Assembly (NCBI GenBank): GCA_964017045.1
Contig: OZ024794.1
Location: 20,339,617 to 20,403,616 of the forward strand
Length of the DNA stretch: 64,000 nt
Reading direction: 5' to 3'
Source: Omphiscola glabra
Taxonomy: Eukaryota > Mollusca > Gastropoda > Lymnaeidae
The notes beneath the pieces were generated by a model. It was not told the origin of the DNA. It was given only the letters and a program-made list of their open reading frames with translations, and made no database searches. The translations under genes and the position numbers were made by a program. Position 1 is the first letter of the stretch. Every line of letters starts with the position of its first letter. Of the stretch, positions 11,564-25,000 are shown in pieces.

Positions 11564-13066
11564 TAAAACAATGACCCTCAAGCCCAACAAGATTTAGAGT
11601 CAATTGCAGTAACTTCAAATACAAAAATTATAAAATTTACAGCAAGAACTCTCAATAATTTTAACACAAAATAAAGTATTTATTGGAATTTGAAATTCAA
11701 GTGTTTGTGTTAGATTTATATTCACTATTCATATATTTATTGAATATCCATTAATCATGTTAGTGTTAGATTTATAATTTTTTTATTTTTTGTAAAAATT
11801 ATTGCAACGGAAAGAAAATTCTAAGCTGAGCATTAGAGTCTTGCCTAAAATAATTTTTCCAATTCATTACTCAGACTTAACACCTCAGGCTGTGTGTTCT
11901 AAAAGTTCCTTTGACTCTCTGATAACATATTAAACTTAATTAAAGTTGCTGGGAAGTATACATTTTATGAACAAACTTAGATTTAGACAGCCAAGTACAT
12001 AAAGAACCAAAAATATGTTTAAATGTTTGAAAAGTAAATGAAAAAGACTTTTATAGAGCTTTCACAATATTTACATATTCTTTAATTCACAGCTTTAAAG
12101 TCGCATGCGATACAAAATGCCAATGAACACATATATAGACAATGCTTAGTTGGCATTTCTAGACGAGGCACAATACATAAAATAGTTACATATTTAACAG
12201 CAGAATATAATTATTCATTCTAAAGATATATTTTTAGCAATCATCAAGTCATACACTTGTATAGATCACAATTTAGGCTTCATAATTCATATATGGGTTT
12301 AAGAAAGACATTTTGATATTATAAGATGAATGTACATTATTTATCATTAGTCAACTACAAATGTGATTCTTTATGAAACTTTATCATCACAAATTTAATA
12401 GTATATCCTCCAGTATCAGGAAATATTAACTTTTAATACCTGGAGTCATGCTTGGGGAAACTATGTTTTATTCCTTTTACTATTATACAATGGATAGCGG
12501 TAAATGATCCTTCAGTAAATCGGGACAGCTATTACTTTGGGACTAGTCTCAAAGAAAAAAAAACTGTTTGTTTCTATTATCTGGGATTGCTCATCAGCAA
12601 TGATTTTTTTTAAGAGTCCAGGTTTAAGAAGTTAATAGGTAACCTCTATTTGTATTGGAATGATATAACAGCGTATTGGAATTATAAGACATTCATCACA
12701 CTATTAAACCTCAAGCAACCTATACACATTCACAAACTTTCTTTTACGTACCTCATAATTTAAATTAAAAAAATTATTCTTTTGGAGTGGTTGTGCATTG
12801 TCTGATTAAGACAGGATGTAATGGGTGTATTTATGGCTGCAGTCCAATGATGATGTTAATGAATTTGTTTGAGAGTATTGTGGCACCTGAATTTGTATAG
12901 TTCAATTTATAAGGTGATCTGACCAAAAAGCTGAAGAAATAGCTGTATTTTTTAAAAATACAATGATCAGAAAATGATCAGATCAAGTGATAATGATCCC
13001 AAATAAAAATTGGTATTGCAGAATGGTGCTGTAAGAGATTTGGCAGTGTGGGGACTAGAAAGGTTG
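11564..13066. other. 3'UTRs and tail-to-tail intergenic DNA
   Basis: This AT-rich stretch lies between the stop of the 91-aa gene (plus) and the stop of PERK (minus), so it should hold both 3' untranslated regions. An AATAAA-type signal near 11670 may serve the small gene. No other coding or repeat structure was seen. Confidence 0.5.
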
Positions 13067-16000
13067 CTATGTGCTAGGTTGGTTAGTATTGTTATCTGAA
13101 ATAGTTCGCTTCCTTTTGCTGGTGCCAGCTCTTGTGGGAGCTATGTCTTTGAACAGAGGGTGGTCTAAAATTTCCTGGGATGTTGGTCTGAGTTCAGGAT
13201 TTTGGTTGGTCATCTCAAAGACAATTTGGCTCTGGTAAATTTGACAAAAAAAGAACAATTACTTTATAATCTTATTTAATTTATACTTTATACAAATTAA
13301 AACTTAAAAGTACAGCAGTCAAAAAATAATTCAGTTAAAATATCCTAACAGAAGCACACATCTATTTTACTATTAATGATAATGTTTTACCATTTTATAA
13401 TACTAGAGCAAAAAGACATTACCTCAAGTGGTAATTCCTTTGTAAATCTATGAGGAAAGATCTGTTTTTTGGCATCCTGCAATGTTCTTATTCTCTCCAT
13501 TTGGGTTGAGAAAGGGATCCAAAGCTCCAAAAATATAAGTCCCAAGGAGAAAATGTCAATTTTTACATCATACGGCTTTCTGGCAATCTGAAATATTTAG
13601 TTTTCTTCAAGAACATTTGTAAAAGACCAAGGAGGATGCAAAATAATTTTCAATTATAAGTTATAAGATTAGAATTAGAATGGAACCTATTATAACTTTA
13701 AACTTAATGTACCATATTGGATTTTTTCTTTAAAACTTTTGATATTTCATTGAGTGCTTAATCATTAAAGTAGTTAATCAAATTATTTGCCTTTTTTATT
13801 ATAAGCTTACATTAAGAATTAAATTTAATTACAATGAAGTAATGAGAAAACTGTTGTATGTTATCTACATCAATTTGTCTAAACCATGAGGGTAATTGTT
13901 TTCAAATTAACCTTCTAGTGTGTCACAAATTAATATTTAACATTTTTAGGTTATCATAAAGTAAAACTAACCCAAGTAATGCTAACCTGTTCAGGGCTCA
14001 TGTACAGTGTGGTGCCCACTTCAGCAGTGTGTCTACCACTGGTATTAGGGTCTGTTGCTGGATTGTCAGCTTCTTGAACACTGAGGGCTGTAACCAAGCC
14101 AAAATCCCCAACCTTGACAACTCCATCAGCAGAAAAGAATATGTTGGAAGGCTAAAAAGAACAACAAGAAAACAATTCTGTAAAATAGTGGTGGGCAAAA
14201 TATGGCTCGTGGGTCAATTGGGGCTCACACCTCCATTTTGAATGGTTCACATTGCCTTTAAAAAAAAAAAGGGCTAATGTGCTTCTGTGGTCCCCTTATT
14301 GGGAGTCACTTTCCTTTGTTTATGATAGATTTAGGGTGAGCGATAGAGGGACCATTAGTGTGCAATTACCAAAAAAAGAATTAACATAAAAAAGGAAAAA
14401 GTAAAAAAAAAAAAGGAAATTCAAATTAAAAATTTTTCTATTGCAGATGACGCTACTACATGGGGTTGTTTCACTTTTTATGTGAAATCCCAATTTTCTG
14501 GGGACAGACATTTTCTTCTTATTGTAGAGTTATGTTTTTCAGAATGTTCAGTGATGTTGAAATGTTTGTGATAAACACTAAAATTAAGTGTTGTAAGTAT
14601 TGAGTACACTGAAATTGTTACAGAATATAGTGACTTATTATTTTTAGGCATAATATAGCAAATTAAAACAACCCCTATTATTCAGGTAGAAAAAAAATCT
14701 GCCCTTTCAGCAGTTATGACTACCATCCCTCTGTTACCTTTTGAATTTGGCTTGCAGCTACAAAAGTTTGCCCACCCCTGCTGTAACACATAGAAGCTAA
14801 CATAAATTGATTGGTAATTTAGTTATCATAAGCAATCCTGTCACACACATAAATTCATAAATAGCATCTCTTATTCTTAATTTCTTATATATTTTATGGT
14901 TTGGAAATCACACCTTTCTAAAGTTTAGACTTTAAAAATAGGAAACAGAATCTATTGGACACTAATTTTTTTTAAAATGTAATTGATTTTTTAAAAAACT
15001 GACATGGCCAGATAATATTCTTCATTTCAAACATATTTTGGAAAAACAGTATTAAAAATGATCAAGGAAAAATTCCATGCAATGGACAAGGTTCAAAGCT
15101 GAAGATTGAATTAATTATTTCAATGTATCAAAATGTGGTAACTACTACCAAGGCAAGAGCTTCATAAATTGTCTTTGATATGATCAACTATTTTAAAGAA
15201 AATACAAATTATTCTAATGATGTATGATACAATTTTGAATCCTAAAACTTGATGGAGTATATGATGGGCTGATTATCAAAATGCTGTTTATCCATTTTTT
15301 GGGTTTTGAGATATTCAACATTTTCTCATACACAATGATGGCTCAAATTTTCAGAAAACTAAACATTTAAGGGATAGATTCAAAATATAAGTTAGACTAA
15401 GATGACAGTTGAAATGTATTTATTTACTTGGTTTTATTTTTTATTTTGTTTCAAAATGCTGTATATCCAACTATTACTTAGCAACAAAATGCTGCATATC
15501 CATTTGGATAGGATAACATTCCCAGTACCAAGTACCAAATAATTCAGTTTGTTTATGAATTAAAAGACACCTACACATCTAAATTAAATTAAATTTGATA
15601 AAATGCATTATATAATTATGTATGCTCAATTATTGATATATTTTAACTGAACAGTATTATAAATCCTGGAAAGTCCCCTTTAATAGTGTAATAGTTAGAC
15701 TGCTACTATCTCTGTAATAGAGTTATGTATACACTGCTACTATCTCCTGTATATGTAATGTTTAGACTGCAACTAGTTTATAATGTATTCACGATTAGTT
15801 ATATAAATCTGAATTCTAAAAACAATAAGAAAAACAAAAGAATGTTCAATTCACATTTCATTTTATTTAAATTAAAAAGAAAACAGAACATTAGGGAGAG
15901 TCTGATTCACGGTGTGCACCATCTTCAATGGAACTGTGGAGCTGTGTTTTGTGCATAGTATGTTTTCTGTCATTGACACCCACAACAATGAGGATATGAA

Positions 16001-19000
16001 GGACATCTTTTTTTTAGCATTGGTTACAAAGCTCTTTGACTCCAAAACATTTGGGAGACATTTACAGGTTGGGTCAGAATGGTAACTTCTTGCTGCTACC
16101 TCAGGTCTGTCAGCATTGATAAGGAGTATCTAGGTGTTACTTATTTTAAATATCTTTGTTGTTTTTATAAATTTCTTCAGCTTTCTTCCACTTGTTTCCT
16201 GTCTCCTCTTGTCGGGTTGTTCCATGATCAAACCAGTGTCTGGCAATTCTTACAACTATCAGGCTTTATGGCTGAAAATATAATGATTTTTTTTTTTAAA
16301 ATTATATCATGATACTGATAGAGTAGACATTTATATTGCATTGTTCTCTGCAAAACAGAATGACACTATTGACAATAAATAAGATGTTATCAATAATACA
16401 TAAATCATTTACATTGCACCTTTTTTTTTACTACAATGATCTTTTAAAAGACTGGTTCTATCTCTATATCTCCTGGAGTAATAATACAGAATGTATTGAA
16501 AGAGTATGGCACAGATTCAGAAGCAATAACTGTATGCATAAATATAATATAAACTTAACAATGCAGGCTTTTCTTCTTGTTCAAAGAAGCACTTAAATAG
16601 CATTAAAAATTAAATGTTAGAAAAGTTTAAATTGTTGGAATTTAGCTCCAAAACCTTCTTTTTAAAATGTTAAATGTAAGTATACTTACATAATTTTTAT
16701 GTCGATGTCTTATTTACAAATTACATTGTGAATCCTGTGCGTGAACTTTGGTTGACCCCACGTTTTGCAATACAACGGGGTGAGGCTTAATTATAAATTG
16801 TCTCCCTTGACCTTGTCTACATGTAAACAGTCTATAGTAGTAGAATTCTTTAGAACTTATGAGACAGGCTGAGGTACAGCGATACAATGCATAACCCCTT
16901 TCTGGAAAAGTCTCTATGAAAGACAATAAGCAGATCAACATAGGGAGCGAGAGAGAGCTAGATCGAGACAAAGAGAGAGACAGAGATTGCAATTAAGTTA
17001 TGAGGCGGGACTAATAGGCAGACAAACTGTATATTTACTATGTACGTGTGTGCACCTTCCAACATTGTATCAGTACCAGTTCATTGCCTTAGATTTATTT
17101 TATTCTATTTGATTTTGTATCGTAAAGTTAGCTTAATAAATTATTTGTAATTAGCATTAGTTTGTTAAAAAAAAAGTGTTCTTTATTACTGTATTTAATT
17201 AATGGTATCGTCCTTTGATATTGTTATGTATTGTATGTCACGAGCCATAAAGTAAATAAGAGATTCAATTCTCTACACATTAAAGCAGTATGTAACAATA
17301 ATACAGAACAAAATGAAGCCTGGCAAACTTGTATCTTTGCTCCTTCACTGCATAGGAAATACTTTATGCTTACACTTTCATCATCTTTAACTCTGGACTT
17401 TTTTATTCTATCCACATCAAGCATCGATACTATCAATGCATCTTGTGACACTTTGTCCCATTGTTTATAAAATGACACGTCATGTTTTGAGGTGTTATTT
17501 CTCGTTCCTGAAAAAATTCAATAGGTTTTTATTTCAAATATTATTAAATTATTTATTATTACCGATATTGTTTAAAAACTGTAGACTTAGACTCTATGAA
17601 ATAGAATAAAATATTTTTTTATTTTTACTCCAACCAAAACTTAACAGATTAAAAAAAAAAAAAATTGTACTCATGCATTAGCAGACCTGTTTACCCTCAA
17701 ACTCTTAAAATCGTACATTATCATCACAAAACCGTTCAATACCTTATATTCATAATTTTAAAAAAAACACACAGTATATATAATGTTTACACCTCAAATC
17801 GTACACTGTACGCCAAAATCGTAAGAGTAAACAGGTCTGCATTATGCTTTGTAGCATACCCACTAAAAACGTCAAAAGCACATTGACGTTGTGGCACACT
17901 CATTAATGATATTTTTTATTATTAGGCTCAGCTATTTTGAAAGTAAAGCTCAATTAAAAGGTTAACTCACCTTGCAGAAATCTTTATCCTGATTGCATGA
18001 AATATAAGGAATCTTTCCTCTTGCTAGAATGTCAAAATGATTTTTCTTTTTCTCGCATTGAACATTCTTTCTTTCTTTTTCGAGATTTGTTAGAAGAAAC
18101 AACTCTTCCGAGTCCTTCATCACCCACCATTTTTTGTTGTTGTTTCAGTTAGTGATGTATTGTATGCTTGCGCAGAATGCAGCAGCAGTAGCTTTCCATT
18201 CGCACGGATTGGTCCGAAAATATACATCATTTTGATAATAATAAAAAAATCCCATACCGAATTTAGAAAATTAAATCCTTTTTCGACATAGAATAAAATA
18301 TAATGTGTTTTGTAAATAAACTTTACCATGTCCTAAAAGAACCCGGTTCGCTCTACAAATACAAAAAGGTACGGTTTTTTAGGTTGTTTATTTTTAAATG
18401 GCAGATACTGCGTTTTGAAAATCAGCTCTTCATGTATACAGTATCTTTAGATTCATTAAAATTCACTACACCATGGATGAGAATGTCCACAGTGTTGATT
18501 TCCATGTGTATATATAATAAAATAAAGTCATTTTATCATATGTTTGTTATAAAAATATTAAGATTAAGACCTCAAGTGCGTCCTTTTAAAAAATAAGTAC
18601 TGAAATTACTATTCCAGTAAAAAAACACAAAGTTTCTCTAGGTAAATATTACCTAGCCAAGGTGGATACTTTGGGATTAAAAGTAAGCATACCTTTAAAT
18701 CTCGATGCATCAGTCCACAGCTATGCACATAATCAACAGCACAGACAATTTGATCAAAAATATCCAAAATTAAATGTCTGTCTCGATTCAATGTATTATT
18801 GCTCAGCCAATCCTTAAGTGTGTCTTTCCGATATAGCTGCATCTGAATGTAGAGAAAATAATTGGACCCTGGTTTTAAAGCAGTCACTGATTCTGAATCC
18901 TCAGCTTGTTTTTCTTTCTCACCTTCAGTTGAAGATGTCAGGCCACAATGACGAGATGATGATGTCACTGCTAGGAATGGTTTAGTGTTTGGTACGACAT

Positions 19001-22000
19001 CTGTTAACATTTTTTTTTCCAATTTAGACACAGCAGCAATATGTTTTGTTTCATTACTATTTTCAAACACAACACTATCATTTGAAAGTAGACTACTCGT
19101 ATTCTCAAAAACAGTACTATCTTCTGATTGAAGGTTACAGTTCTGTTCAAAAACAACACTGTCACCAGTCATGTCCAAATCTCCCAAACCATGACTATAT
19201 GATGAAACAGCTGATGAGTTAGAAGTGTAGTTTGAAAATGGAATGCTAGATCGACTGTCACTGAATAATTCAGTTTGTTCAGAGTATGAATCAAAACCAA
19301 ATGAAAATAATTCATTTGTAGAATGAGGTACATCTCTTTCACTTTTTTCCAAGCCATCACTGAAATCAGAATGAACTGAAAACTCTCCACTGCCAGAATT
19401 CTTTAGAAGAGAATGCTTTGGTAAAAGTAGATCATCTGAATTTGTTGACAGTAAGGATTTATGTCTGTGCTCTTCAGCATGTAGCCTTCCTTCCAACAAT
19501 TCCTTCCGTTTCTGAATCGATACTGTAGGGTCTTCACTATAAGTATTAACTCCAGATATGTTACTGAAAATAAAAAGCATTTGCCAGATGCTAAGATAAC
19601 ATCCATGCTAAGAAATAATTTGAAAAAAATATTTTTTGGCAAATATTGGTAAAATTTCAGAAATATATTTTTGTTTCAAAATAATTTGGCTGTCAGTAAA
19701 ATCAGTTGGTGGGTGTTCTCTTAAATATATATTAAGGGAACTAATGCTCATAATGAAAACTCACCTCATTTCTAGCTGTTTATCTTTCTCTTCTTGCCAG
19801 CCAGCAGGTGGAGACTCAACCCATGCATTAAAATAACGAACTATTCCTATATGCTCTAATTTTGCCAGTACCCGCACTTCTCTAAGCACTTTCTCTTTGG
19901 CCCCTTCACTGAAAGTTTCAAGATAGAATTATGAAAACAAATGTGGATACGCTTTTTACTCTGTGCCATCAATGCGAGATTTGATTTAGTAGCACTTGTG
20001 AGATTTGATTCAGTAGTCATTTTCAACAATCTAAAACTTTAAGTTTAGCAAGATGAGCAGCATATTTTGGTAATATTTATGCTAAATAAATTAATTTTAA
20101 AATTTCAAGGGATAATTAAGATGATTTATACTTATTTTTTATGTTGTTAGATTTTTTATGTTGACAGATCTTACATTTCAATAAGAAAATATAATTTTGA
20201 CTTATTTTCTTTATTCAAAAACAATTACCTTCTTGGCAACATGGTCCGCTTGACTGCATAATGTTGGGCATCCACCTTGTTGACAGCTTCAAAAACAACC
20301 CCAAAACCACCTTTACCAAGGCAATGAAGGCACTCAAAGTCACTAGCAAACCTACCCAGGAAGAAAGTGAACCAATTACTTATAAAATTTAAACTATGTT
20401 CTAATTTTATTATTCCAATAGTTGTTCAAATATTGATTTAAATTTAAAACAAAGAGTAAGTATAGAATTAAGTATTCCAAATGAGCCGTTAATGAATTGC
20501 CCTGCGCAGAGCAATTTTTTACATCGGGTTGCGACAATCATAAGTTTTGCACCATCATATTTGTGAGACTATTCACAACTGATTTATAGAGTACTGACGT
20601 TGATCTTTATCGTCTTCTTCTATATTTTGAGGTCCCAACTGGCTCCTATGTATGTAGAGGGAGTTCGCGATGTTGCAATGCATGGTTTTGAAGGGGATAC
20701 TTCACTGGTTGCAAGGGCTAATCAGTGATGGCAGGAAAAGAGGGTTGGAAGGCAAGAGTCAAGTGTTGTCGCCTCAACTGTTGCTTTTTGAAGCTTGTTA
20801 CAGTCCTTGAATATCTTTGGCAGGAATGAGCAGTTCCTGTACTGTGTTCTTGCTGTTATGAGCCAGAACTGCCTGTCATGGCCTCATCGCTGTCTGTGGG
20901 GGGATGGGGGGGGGGGGGGGAGTTTCTGTTTAATGCTGGAGCAGTGGTACCTGCCCATTTATTATCTTGAACATCATGGAAAGCCTGGATAATCATGGTC
21001 GTTCTTGCAATGGTGACCAGCCCAATGTTTTCAGAATGCTGCCAACACTTACAAAAGTGTTCCTGTAGCGGTTCAAGACAAAGCCTGCTGCCCGTCGCTG
21101 GACCACCTCCAGCCTGTCGATGCTCTTCTGAGTGAATGTGCGTAATCTAAAGGCGGCGGAACAAAGGCTTTATAAGCTTGTTCTTTCACGCTGTAGTTGT
21201 CGATCCTTAAATTTGACCATAGGAACCCTAGGGTCTTGTTTGCCCAGTTGCACACATTGTTAATGTACTCGTCCCAGCTGACCTCTATTGGAATGGTAAC
21301 ACCAAGGTACCTTATGGAGGAAACTTGCTCAAGCATATGGCCATGCAGTTCCTAAGGGTGGTGTAGAGGGGTTCTACTCTAAGTTTAATTGTTTATTTCT
21401 CAGCGGAGAAATCTATGATGACCTTTTCTGCAACATTGTGGCCAGAGATGAAGATTGCTGTTTATAATGCACTTTATCAAGCTACATGTGAATAAGAACA
21501 ACAAGGATTTTAAAAATTGGTTACAGAAGCTTACTCAGACAGTCACTTTCAAGTAGATAAATTGGGCATTGCTCAGACAATTAAATTAATGCTAAATTGC
21601 TATCTATTTTTCATGATACTCCGAATTTAATAATTTTTTAAATGAGTCTTTTAGTTTTGATACATTTATGTGATGGCATGTATTTCTAAATCACAATTTT
21701 TTAACCTTCATTTTCTAAAACTCGTTAAGTGGGTACTTTTTAAAACTAATTTTACATGAACTTCTCTGTTAATTTTTTAGGAAAATATAGGTCCTTAATA
21801 ACTGCTCTTTTTTAAAAATAAAAAAATCAATTTCTGGTTGATTTTCTGTAAATTTGGAAATCGCACAACTTTTTTGTTTATTAAGATATCTACATAAAAT
21901 AAGTGGCGTAATCTTAGAATAAAAAGTTCTATCAGGTGAAATTCACCACAAATGTATGCTATGTACAGTTAATTTCAGTTTGGACTACCTACTACACATG

Positions 22001-25000
22001 AGTCTTCAAAAATTTGACCCTGTTACCAAGTTTTTAAAAATTCGTAACTTTCTTAAAATTGGAGATAAAGAATTAAAATTGGTGGTTCTGTTCTGATTAA
22101 GCCAAGCTCTAATTAGGTCAATAGTTGAATTTTATTTAATTTCATTTAGAAATTTTCATTTAGAATAGCTAACACAATAAATTATCTGCATAAAACGGAT
22201 ATGTCAGCAGAGCTATAGATAGCATTGGTGGAAATCTAAAATGTCCTTAAAACCAAAGTAAATAAGGCATCACAAAATGGCTTTGCAGTTTTTACTACAA
22301 GTACAAGTTTACTCTTAAGTAAAAAAAAAGAAACAAGTACTCATGGGGACTTTTAAATGGAAGAAGCCAGAAATAATAATTTTGAAAATTTACCCTGTGC
22401 ATAGGTTAATAACTATTAAAATTAAAAATACAACTACTAATTTATATAACAAAAGAGACATAATTGCATGATCTTGATTTGTGTGTATTTAAAATTGCTA
22501 ATTAATAGAAACATACCGAGATATATATTCTCCTGGATTTGACACTTGGACAGTTAGAGTAGGCGAGCTTCCTGATGAAACCATAGGGTTCACACTTCCA
22601 CCACTGTTCCGACTACCCTCAGTGATCTGTCAAAATAAAGAAAACAAGTTGTGTACATTTTTTGAAGTTTAGGCGGTATTATAAATAGAAAAAAAAAGAA
22701 TTTTTATTCACTAAAATCAATTACTGGCGTGAGAATAAAATCAAAGTTTCATTTTACTTATTTGCTATATGCAGATAATTTTTCACAACCATTTATAATC
22801 AACCTCCATAATTTTACACTTTAATTTACTTAGCAGCAAGCAAATGGATTTATAAATAAATAGATTACTATTATAACTTATTTTGTTAAAATTGGAAAAT
22901 GGAAGTCTAATTATATAAGTTGTTATCATTAGGGTTGCATTATTTAACAGTAATCATTTCAGTTTTAGTATAAAACATAATTGGTATAAATTGCATAAAA
23001 CTGCATAAAACGAATATCAATATTATGTAAGACCTTTCTTAACTTTACTAGAGGTTGTTAATTTTATGCTAAATATTGGTATTGAACATAAGACCAGACC
23101 TTGGATTTTTAATTTTATTTAGTTGAGGCTGTTTTTCATCAGATCTCTACCCCAATTTAATAATAAAGATGTGACATTTTTCATTATTAACCATATAATA
23201 TAAATAAAAGTAGCTGTTTAATGTAATAGTACCATATAACATAATATTTTATTTGGCACAGAAAAGTCAAAGTGCATTTTAGGAAAAACTTACTGCTGAG
23301 TCCATAAATGCAGGATCAGTCTTATTAAGCCGTATTAGAACAAAGTGGACAAGAAAAGAAACAACTATGCTAATAATGGTGACCTCTTTCCTAAAAGAAA
23401 AAAACAAATTAGACAAAGCTTTAGAATATTTAATTTTTCTTCTTTCTAGTATTAAAATATATTGCGGGGAAAAAAAATATACTCCAGAAGTTATAGTTTA
23501 CAAATAATAAAAAGTGAATCAAGTTAGTCTAAACAGAAAGTTTGATTAATGGTAACTGGTATAAGAAAAAACTGAGGATGAAGACTTCTTATTTAGAATT
23601 TTCTATTACAAATATTTTTAAAATTAATTATACCAATATAAAGATATTAAAAGGAGCAATAAACTTGTATAAATAATGTTACCATGCGCTAAAGCAACGA
23701 GTCCAAAGGACCAGGATCATAATCATACGGTTCATTTCAAAACATGACCACTTTGTGTCAGTGTCAGTAATGTTATGGGTACCATTTTTACACAAAATGT
23801 AATAAGTTTCTCTTCTTCTAAAAGAACATCAGTATCACATAGGACCTCACTTCATGTTTCATCTTTTTTTATATTTTACCCCCCACCCCTCAATCCAGAC
23901 ATAGCTAGTGGCCCTTCCCATATATGTATTAGGCCAGAGGCTACACTTTCCAACACAAGGGCCAAACAGGTTGAAATGTGTGTTACCTTTTAATACCTAC
24001 CAATGATACCATAAAGATGCAGGTATAGTCTCCATCAATCCTTTCCCATCTTCTTCCTGGGACCTTTGTCGCACATCTTCAATCAGCATTATTTGTCCTC
24101 TTCTGGTCGATCTTGTGTCTCGAAACTCTGGATACAGGAAGTAGCCTGAGTCTGTTATCAAAGAAGGAAATTAATTTTATAATCATGTTTTAAATACATA
24201 TGTCTCAAAATTTGAGAGAAAAAACTGCATGCTGTGAATATCTTAAGAACTCTTTTAAATAAGATGCTAGTTGCATATAAAAGCTTGATTTATTTAATAT
24301 ATTAATTTTGTGCCATTTTCACAAGCCCTGCACCTACTTTAAAAACAATTTATAAAAAATAAAGCAAATACTTTACAAATATAAAAATATATATATTCTT
24401 ATAGGAAATTGGATAAAATAATTTGATCTTTATGAATCAAACTGAAATCTCAACATTTATGCAAATGAAATATCTTGATTTGCATAGTCTATGCATGCAA
24501 CTTTTTTTTACACTTTGAATAAACATGTCGTACCTGTATTAGCCAAATTTTGTTGAATTTTCTGATTGTTGAAGCCTAAATAAGCCCTAAGAGACATTTG
24601 AATGAAATTCAATGTGGAAAACTGCATAAATATTCAACTGGGGGTGCTTATGCCTTTGCCTTTTGGCATATTTAAAGGTCATATATTTTTAAAGAATTCA
24701 TAGGGGTACTACCAAAAAATGCTATAAAATAACAGAACACCATAAGCCATCAATGGAAGCTGCCATTAAAATGGCCAGAAGCTGCCATTAAAATGGCCAG
24801 ATGAGCAAGAAATGCGAGAAACAATCTGAATAGCTGATAGGAATTTCAAGGCTTGTGTTATTGGGCCAATGGATTTGCCTTCATATTTTTTGCTATTTGA
24901 CATGAGGCCGAAGTTCGACCCAGTCATCTCAAGAGGGTTAATGATTCCTTTTCTGATCAACTTTCTACTGAGATGGTGAAATATTAATCTGTGGACTTTG

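Noticed and set aside
16336..16992. Open frames on both strands in the PERK intron, one with a Ser/Leu repeat
   Set aside because: The Ser/Leu run comes from a simple 'gagaga' tract, and the other frame is AT-rich noise.
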